Shown here one piece after another: positions 6,379 to 7,024 of a DNA stretch of 7,024 nucleotides. This DNA comes from Microbacteriaceae bacterium (GTDB lineage: Bacteria > Actinomycetota > Actinomycetes > Actinomycetales > Microbacteriaceae). The stretch spans positions 1-7,024 of the forward strand of contig JAODLU010000354.1 in NCBI GenBank assembly GCA_025464125.1. Direction: 5' to 3'. How positions within the stretch are numbered: the first letter of the stretch is position 1; each line of letters opens with the position of its first letter. The position numbers were made by a program, and so were the translations under genes. A model generated the notes under the pieces. The model was given only the letters and a program-made list of their open reading frames with translations. It was not told the origin of the DNA and made no database searches.

Positions 6379-7024
6379 TAGGCCGACTTGTCTTGCCGAA
6401 CAGCCTTGTGCTGGATGATCGTCGGCGCAGCATTCTCGAGAACCGCGGCCCTGGTCACGATCACCCGTGCGATCTCTTCGCTGGAAGGTACGTCGAACAT
6501 GATCGGCCCGAGCACCTCTTCCATGATGGAACGGAGCCCGCGAGCACCGGTCTGGCGAAGCACCGCGAGGTCGGCGATCGCCTCGAGCGCATCCTGCTCG
6601 AAGTCGAGTTCAACGCCGTCGAGCTCGAACATGCGCTGGTACTGGCGCACCAGGGCGTTCTTCGGCTTGGTCAGGATCTCCATCAGGGCGACCTGGTCGA
6701 GCGGGGTCACCGTAGTGACGACGGGCAGGCGGCCGATGAACTCGGGGATCAGCCCGAATTTGTGCAGGTCTTCCGGCAGTACCTCGCCGAAGAGGTTCTG
6801 CTCGTTGCCCTTGATGTGGAGGGGGGCACCGAAACCGATGCCCTTCTTGCCCGCGCGCTGGGAGATGATCTCTTCCAGCCCGGCGAACGCGCCTGCCACG
6901 ATGAAGAGCACGTTGGTCGTATCGACCTGGATGAATTCCTGGTGCGGATGCTTGCGGCCACCCTGCGGCGGAACGGAGGCGACGGTGCCCTCGAGGATCT
7001 TCAGCAGTGCCTGCTGCACGCCCT
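6378..7024 (-). CDS. clpX: ATP-dependent Clp protease ATP-binding subunit ClpX, C-terminal part
   Basis: ClpX is the hexameric AAA+ unfoldase that feeds proteins to the ClpP protease in the cytoplasm. The last 214 residues are present; the N-terminal zinc domain and the Walker A/B region lie beyond the right edge. Counting the first full codon (Gly, 7022-7020) as residue 1, the visible features are [13 protein letters not shown] (1-13), the RKH pore-entrance motif (23-25, in [10 protein letters not shown]), the ClpP-docking IGF loop (62-64, in KKGIGFGAP), the arginine finger R98 (PEFIGRLPV) and sensor II R161 ([14 protein letters not shown]). All are intact, so the gene appears functional. 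The GTG at 7019 is the internal Val of GVQQ, not a start. The C-terminal tail ends QDKSA, then TAG. clpP would be expected upstream, outside the window; I cannot see it. Confidence 0.97.
   Translation of the reverse strand, partial: GVQQALLKILEGTVASVPPQGGRKHPHQEFIQVDTTNVLFIVAGAFAGLEEIISQRAGKKGIGFGAPLHIKGNEQNLFGEVLPEDLHKFGLIPEFIGRLPVVTTVTPLDQVALMEILTKPKNALVRQYQRMFELDGVELDFEQDALEAIADLAVLRQTGARGLRSIMEEVLGPIMFDVPSSEEIARVIVTRAAVLENAAPTIIQHKAVRQDKSA

Overview
The window looks like chromosomal DNA of a high-GC Gram-positive bacterium (Actinobacteria), most likely Microbacteriaceae-like. The support is the GC-rich third codon positions, the actinobacterial style of the ClpX C-terminus and M3 peptidase N-terminus, and two starts with an actinobacterial leaderless layout (a TANNNT-type -10 box ending 6 nt before ATG). 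The family-level assignment is inference. I see no phage, insertion-sequence, CRISPR, tRNA or rRNA signature.

Left part (1-3000): the 3' end of a zinc-type (MDR) alcohol dehydrogenase on the + strand runs into a two-gene minus-strand operon with only 18 bp between the converging stops. The operon reads SDR oxidoreductase (2998-2147) then FAD/NAD(P)H flavin monooxygenase (2107-299), with a 39-bp gap holding a good ribosome binding site. The monooxygenase carries an extra NTF2/SnoaL-like N-terminal region. An alcohol dehydrogenase, an SDR and an FMO/Baeyer-Villiger-type monooxygenase together suggest a small oxidative module for an alcohol or ketone substrate, but the substrate cannot be read from the sequence.

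Middle (2999-5131): a 90-bp divergent promoter region separates the operon from an M3-family peptidyl-dipeptidase (Dcp-like) gene on the + strand. That gene is full length and in one frame to 5131, but an in-frame TAG at 4520-4522 interrupts it just after HEFGHALHG. The stop separates the two zinc-binding histidines from the third zinc ligand (Glu in FVEFPSQ). This is the most notable feature of the window.

Right part (5132-7024): on the minus strand, a complete BenE-family transporter gene lies downstream of the 3' two-fifths or so of clpX, which runs off the right edge. A strong inverted repeat directly after the clpX stop and a leaderless-type promoter before benE suggest the two are transcribed separately. 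The dcp-like gene and the transporter gene start with the same arrangement, CCTAGGCT-N6-ATG.

I found no clearly novel system. The points worth checking are the interrupted metalloprotease, the paired leaderless promoters, a possible operator in the divergent region, and the domain architecture of the monooxygenase.
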